Shown here: one piece after another, positions 60,817 through 64,000 of the stretch
Numbering within the stretch: the stretch's first letter is position 1
Layout of the letters: every line of letters begins with the position of its first letter
Assembly: GCA_032871835.1 (NCBI GenBank)
Contig: CM065296.1
Location: 7,264,001 to 7,328,000, forward strand
DNA length: 64,000 nucleotides
From: Dipteronia dyeriana
Lineage: Eukaryota; Streptophyta; Magnoliopsida; Sapindales; Sapindaceae
Direction: 5' to 3'
Position numbers and translations under genes: made by a program
The notes under the pieces: model-generated
What the model saw: only the letters and a program-made list of their open reading frames with translations
Told to the model about the DNA's origin: nothing
Database searches by the model: none

Positions 60817-61284
60817 AAACTGAGCAATGAACACACCAAACGTCTGAAGACTGATTTGCTCCCAACAAAACCCAATTTGAATTTGAATATGGAAGAATCC
60901 CAGAAACTTTAAAATGTCAAAAAATTGAAAGCTGGAAATGAGAAATGACCCGACCAATATTAGAATTTTTTTATTGCTAACTTCAAAATACATCCAATAT
61001 TAGGCAACAACATTACAGATACTGAATACTTTTGAGTTAATGGTTGGATGACAAAATTTCCTAAATCCAAGGCAATAGAGTTATGTATCTCCACCCCACC
61101 TCAACTTAAACAACACCAAAAACTACATAGATGAATCCCAGGAAAAACCAAATACAATAATACTACTATACCATATTTAGACACTTTTATTTCTTAAACC
61201 TGAAAAAGAAAATATATCAGCAGAAAAAGTATGATTACCAGGGAAATAGTAAGTAAAACCTGCTGCTATACCATATCCCCCAAC

Positions 61285-61338
<54 letters not shown>

Positions 61339-61444
61339 ACACCAAACTTCTAATCTAGAGTGCCTGCCTCCAATCCTTATACATAATGTAACTTCTCTCT
61401 TATGTATCCCCCACACCCTCCTTGCCTCGATAATGTTTTGTTAC
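60817..61444 (-). other. Intergenic DNA and probable 3' UTR of the thioesterase gene
   Basis: No coding region. On the minus strand the first hundred or so bases after the stop at 61445 lead into the poly-G run (61338-61286). The sequence beyond is ordinary AT-rich DNA up to the element A target duplication. Confidence 0.5.
61286..61338. repeat. Run of 53 C (53 G on the gene strand)
   Basis: An uninterrupted mononucleotide run, 107 bases past the stop codon of the thioesterase gene. It is preceded by CCCCCAACA. It could form G-quadruplexes in DNA or RNA; the length may be a sequencing artefact. Confidence 0.85.
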
Positions 61445-63982
61445 TTATGATCGCGAACCCTCGAGCCCCAGCATTGCTGTTAACCAATTACAGACTGCGT
61501 CTGTCTCTTCAGGGACGGTATAGTGACCCAGCCTGCATAACAACAATATTAAGCATTTTGAGAGGGTTTTTTCACTGTTTGCACATATGTATAATTATAG
61601 AAAAATGGGAACCATTTCAATACCCATTGTAGGTTCTAAATGTAAGATTCCGGAATCCAACTGAACTCAAGACCTGTGCCGATCTCTCTCCGTGTTTATA
61701 TGCAACCACATCATCACCTGCAGGAGGAAAAATAGATGTAAATTTAATGTATAGAGAAAGCTAGTCACTTTCTGGTGCGGCCAGGGTTACTGACCTCATA
61801 TAACATAAAGCTTAAAGAAAATAATAGGTGCAGGATATTCGATGACAGCGGTAGATGTTTTAATTTGAGGCAGATAATTACCTTAATACTTGACAGTTAT
61901 TATTTTGTTTATCTATTTATTTTGATGGGATTGCAAGAACTTTTGTTTCATTTACATTGAACAACTACTTATAATAGTAGACACGTTGGGCACACCACTT
62001 GATTCACTTCATCAGGAAAAATGTGGAAGCCCCTGCACTTATTGTGGCTATTCTGAAGTTTGTTTCTACATATACAAACTAAATAGTCGTAGCAAGCTAA
62101 GCAGTGAGCTAAAGCTTCATTAGATCATGACTGCATATAAAGCAGTCAATCATTATAACGATATTGATAACATTAGCAATTTGCTTTCATGTTTAAGTTA
62201 GATGAAGGAGAGAGACAAAACTACATAATTGACTAGAACAAAACATGAGCTATGTAATGCCTTTGGGAGAACCTGATAGATGAGTTTACATGTGCATCTA
62301 TGTCTTATTTTTACAATGAGTACCTATCTTACTTTGACAGTAAACATCGTATACTTTTCCATATTCATTCTAACACTTACTGAGCATTGAGAAAATAATT
62401 GATGATATGATCAATAATGGAAAACCCACAAACTCGATATCTTTTGCACTCAACTTTTAGACTTGTAAATGATGAGAACAAGTGCATGCGTTGACTGTCA
62501 CATCAGGAAAATAATTTGTTTGTTAACAATGATTTGAACTAATAACACTGCAGAAGTTTCAGAGATGAAGGTGAATACCTAAGCCATGGCATAGCAAAAT
62601 GGGTAAGGATGCTGCATGTCTCGCCGCGTCATGTGATCCGTCCATCCGGCTTTTTAAGGTCCTATAAAACAACAGTTGCTGAGCTAATTGAATCGGTTAA
62701 TTACAAAGATCATGAGGTCAGGTATCTGTTTACATTCTATCATTTAATTCAACTTTTTTTTTCTTTCATGGGAATTAAGGTCACGTGTGCATGTCTCTGT
62801 GCATATGAGAGATGTCAAACCTTGAACATGGAAGCCAGCCACTTAAACCAACAACTGCACTTAGGTTTATAGAGTATGAGTTTCCGTTCCCATATTGTCC
62901 TAATATGCGACATGTTGCAGAGTAGAGTGCCGTTGCAGCACCCATACTGAAGCCACCTATACCAAGTGTGACTGCAAAACAATATTATAACTAAATGAGT
63001 TATTGTATTTATAATAAACTGTATCAAAAATCCAAATAAAAACAAAATCATACCATACATGGGTAAACACGAGACTTAATTACTTAAAAAGTCAAAGTAA
63101 CTTGTATCAAATTATTGTCAGAAAATAGAATAAGCTTACTTCAATTGGAACTAGAAACCAGTATGAATCTAGCCCCTTCTATGGGACAAAAAAAATGAGA
63201 ACCAAGAAAAAAAGAGGGAAAAAAATGAAAAATGAAAAATGAAAAATGAAAAACTGCAGAAACTAGAAATAGAAGTCTGATTTTGACTTGTGAATAATGA
63301 AAAACCAAGGAACATAAAATAAGTTCACTTGTGTGAAGAAATGAACTGAGCAGAGAAACCTACTGTCAGCAGGCTCAGTTGACAAAAGATTGGCGACATG
63401 GGCTGCTGAAGCATCTAAACCCTCCAAATCATCAGGACCATCTTCTGAAAGATCCCCCACATCAAACCCTGAAATAAATCACATTAGTCTATTCATACCA
63501 TTTCATTAGTGTCATAACAACATACGAATATCAATCAAAAACGTTAAATTCTTTTATAGAAACTAAGGACAACATTGTTGAACAATTTTGATGTGGAAAC
63601 TAGCACAAACTTAAAAGTTTTCAGCCACACATTTTAATAATAGTAATAATAATAAAAAATATATAAAAAAAAAAAAGATGATTCCTCAACCAATATTAAA
63701 AGGCAGTTACGCAAAGCAATAAAATCTTACAAGCAGTGCAAGGATATCCACCAAATATTGCCACTGGCCTGGTAGGAGCAGTAGGGCATATCCACTTAAT
63801 CTGCAAAGCGAACATTTCAACATATATATCGAGCAAGATCATCTATATGAATTTTTTTATTTCAATTATAAGAAGATTAGGTTAACAAGAGAGACTCTTT
63901 GCATGTGCACATAAATAGAAACAACTAAAAGCATATTATCCATACATTTGGAAGAGGAAGGGTTTCCAAGAGCTGGGACCAG
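61445..63982 (-). CDS. Acyl-protein thioesterase / carboxylesterase (alpha/beta hydrolase), 5' partial
   Basis: Seven exons on the minus strand join in frame into the last 208 residues: complement(61445..61532, 61624..61717, 62579..62661, 62821..62971, 63364..63468, 63731..63800, 63946..63982). All introns are GT-AG. The sequence includes KWICPTAPTRPVAIFGG, WFDVGDLSEDGPDDLEGLDA and the nucleophile elbow GIGGFSMGAA (catalytic Ser). Then come LSAVVGLSGWLPC, LPILLCHG, GDDVVAYKHGE (catalytic Asp) and LGHYTVPEETDAVCNWL (catalytic His). These match plant acyl-protein thioesterase/lysophospholipase-like esterases of about 250 residues, which hydrolyse thioester-linked acyl groups on proteins or related esters. 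The first 45 or so residues lie beyond the right edge. No stop or shift breaks it, so it looks functional. The exact substrate is not known from sequence. Confidence 0.9.
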
Positions 63983-64000
63983 CTGCAAAATAAAACATGA

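Noticed and set aside
61177..61416. 79-codon minus-strand ORF with a long glycine run
   Set aside because: The glycine run is the translated poly-G tract; it is downstream of the thioesterase stop and not coding.

Overview
This is nuclear DNA from a flowering plant, most likely a eudicot. It is AT-rich, its genes have introns, and it is full of plant transposon lineages (Ty3/gypsy Tat, a SIRE-like Ty1/copia, an Athila-like 3' end, hAT, CACTA and MULE-like elements). I cannot name the species. No bacterial, organellar, rRNA, tRNA or CRISPR features were recognised.

Three host genes are supported. A three-finger RanBP2-type zinc-finger gene lies on the minus strand (6337-7161). An 11-exon CPP/TSO1-like gene with two CXC domains lies on the plus strand (17120-23617); its intron 5 appears to be GC-AG. 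An acyl-protein thioesterase/carboxylesterase gene lies on the minus strand (61445-63982) and runs off the right edge. Its Ser, Asp and His are all visible, and a run of 53 C lies just past its stop codon.

Transposons fill most of the rest. At the left edge are the 5' LTR, primer binding site and gag start of a minus-strand gypsy element (1-1282), then a CACTA terminus (to 1586). A 3.45-kb hAT element with TIRs, an 8-bp TSD and a decayed transposase follows (2178-5631). A 2.4-kb MULE-like element (9196-11601) holds a second TIR element, and a MITE-like element lies near 15.2-15.8 kb.

The main structure is a 35.5-kb nest between the CPP gene and the thioesterase gene. Element A is a minus-strand Tat-type element with LTRs at 25257-26019 and 60071-60811 and a perfect ATAAC TSD. 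A related plus-strand Tat element, B (45820-57675), is inserted in A's gag-pol. A's second, antisense ORF is split by a 13-kb block. That block is a minus-strand SIRE-like copia element C (27279 to about 36530), which has gag and an extra ORF but no pol, joined to the 3' end of an Athila-like element D (about 36531-40508). A and B each carry a homologous ORF antisense to gag-pol, between integrase and the 3' LTR. It has promoter-like ACGT sites, a splice-like intron at the same place in both copies, and a coiled-coil-like C-terminus. Every retroelement ORF is broken by stops or frameshifts.

All calls come from reading by eye. Family names rest on recognised motifs, not on database searches.
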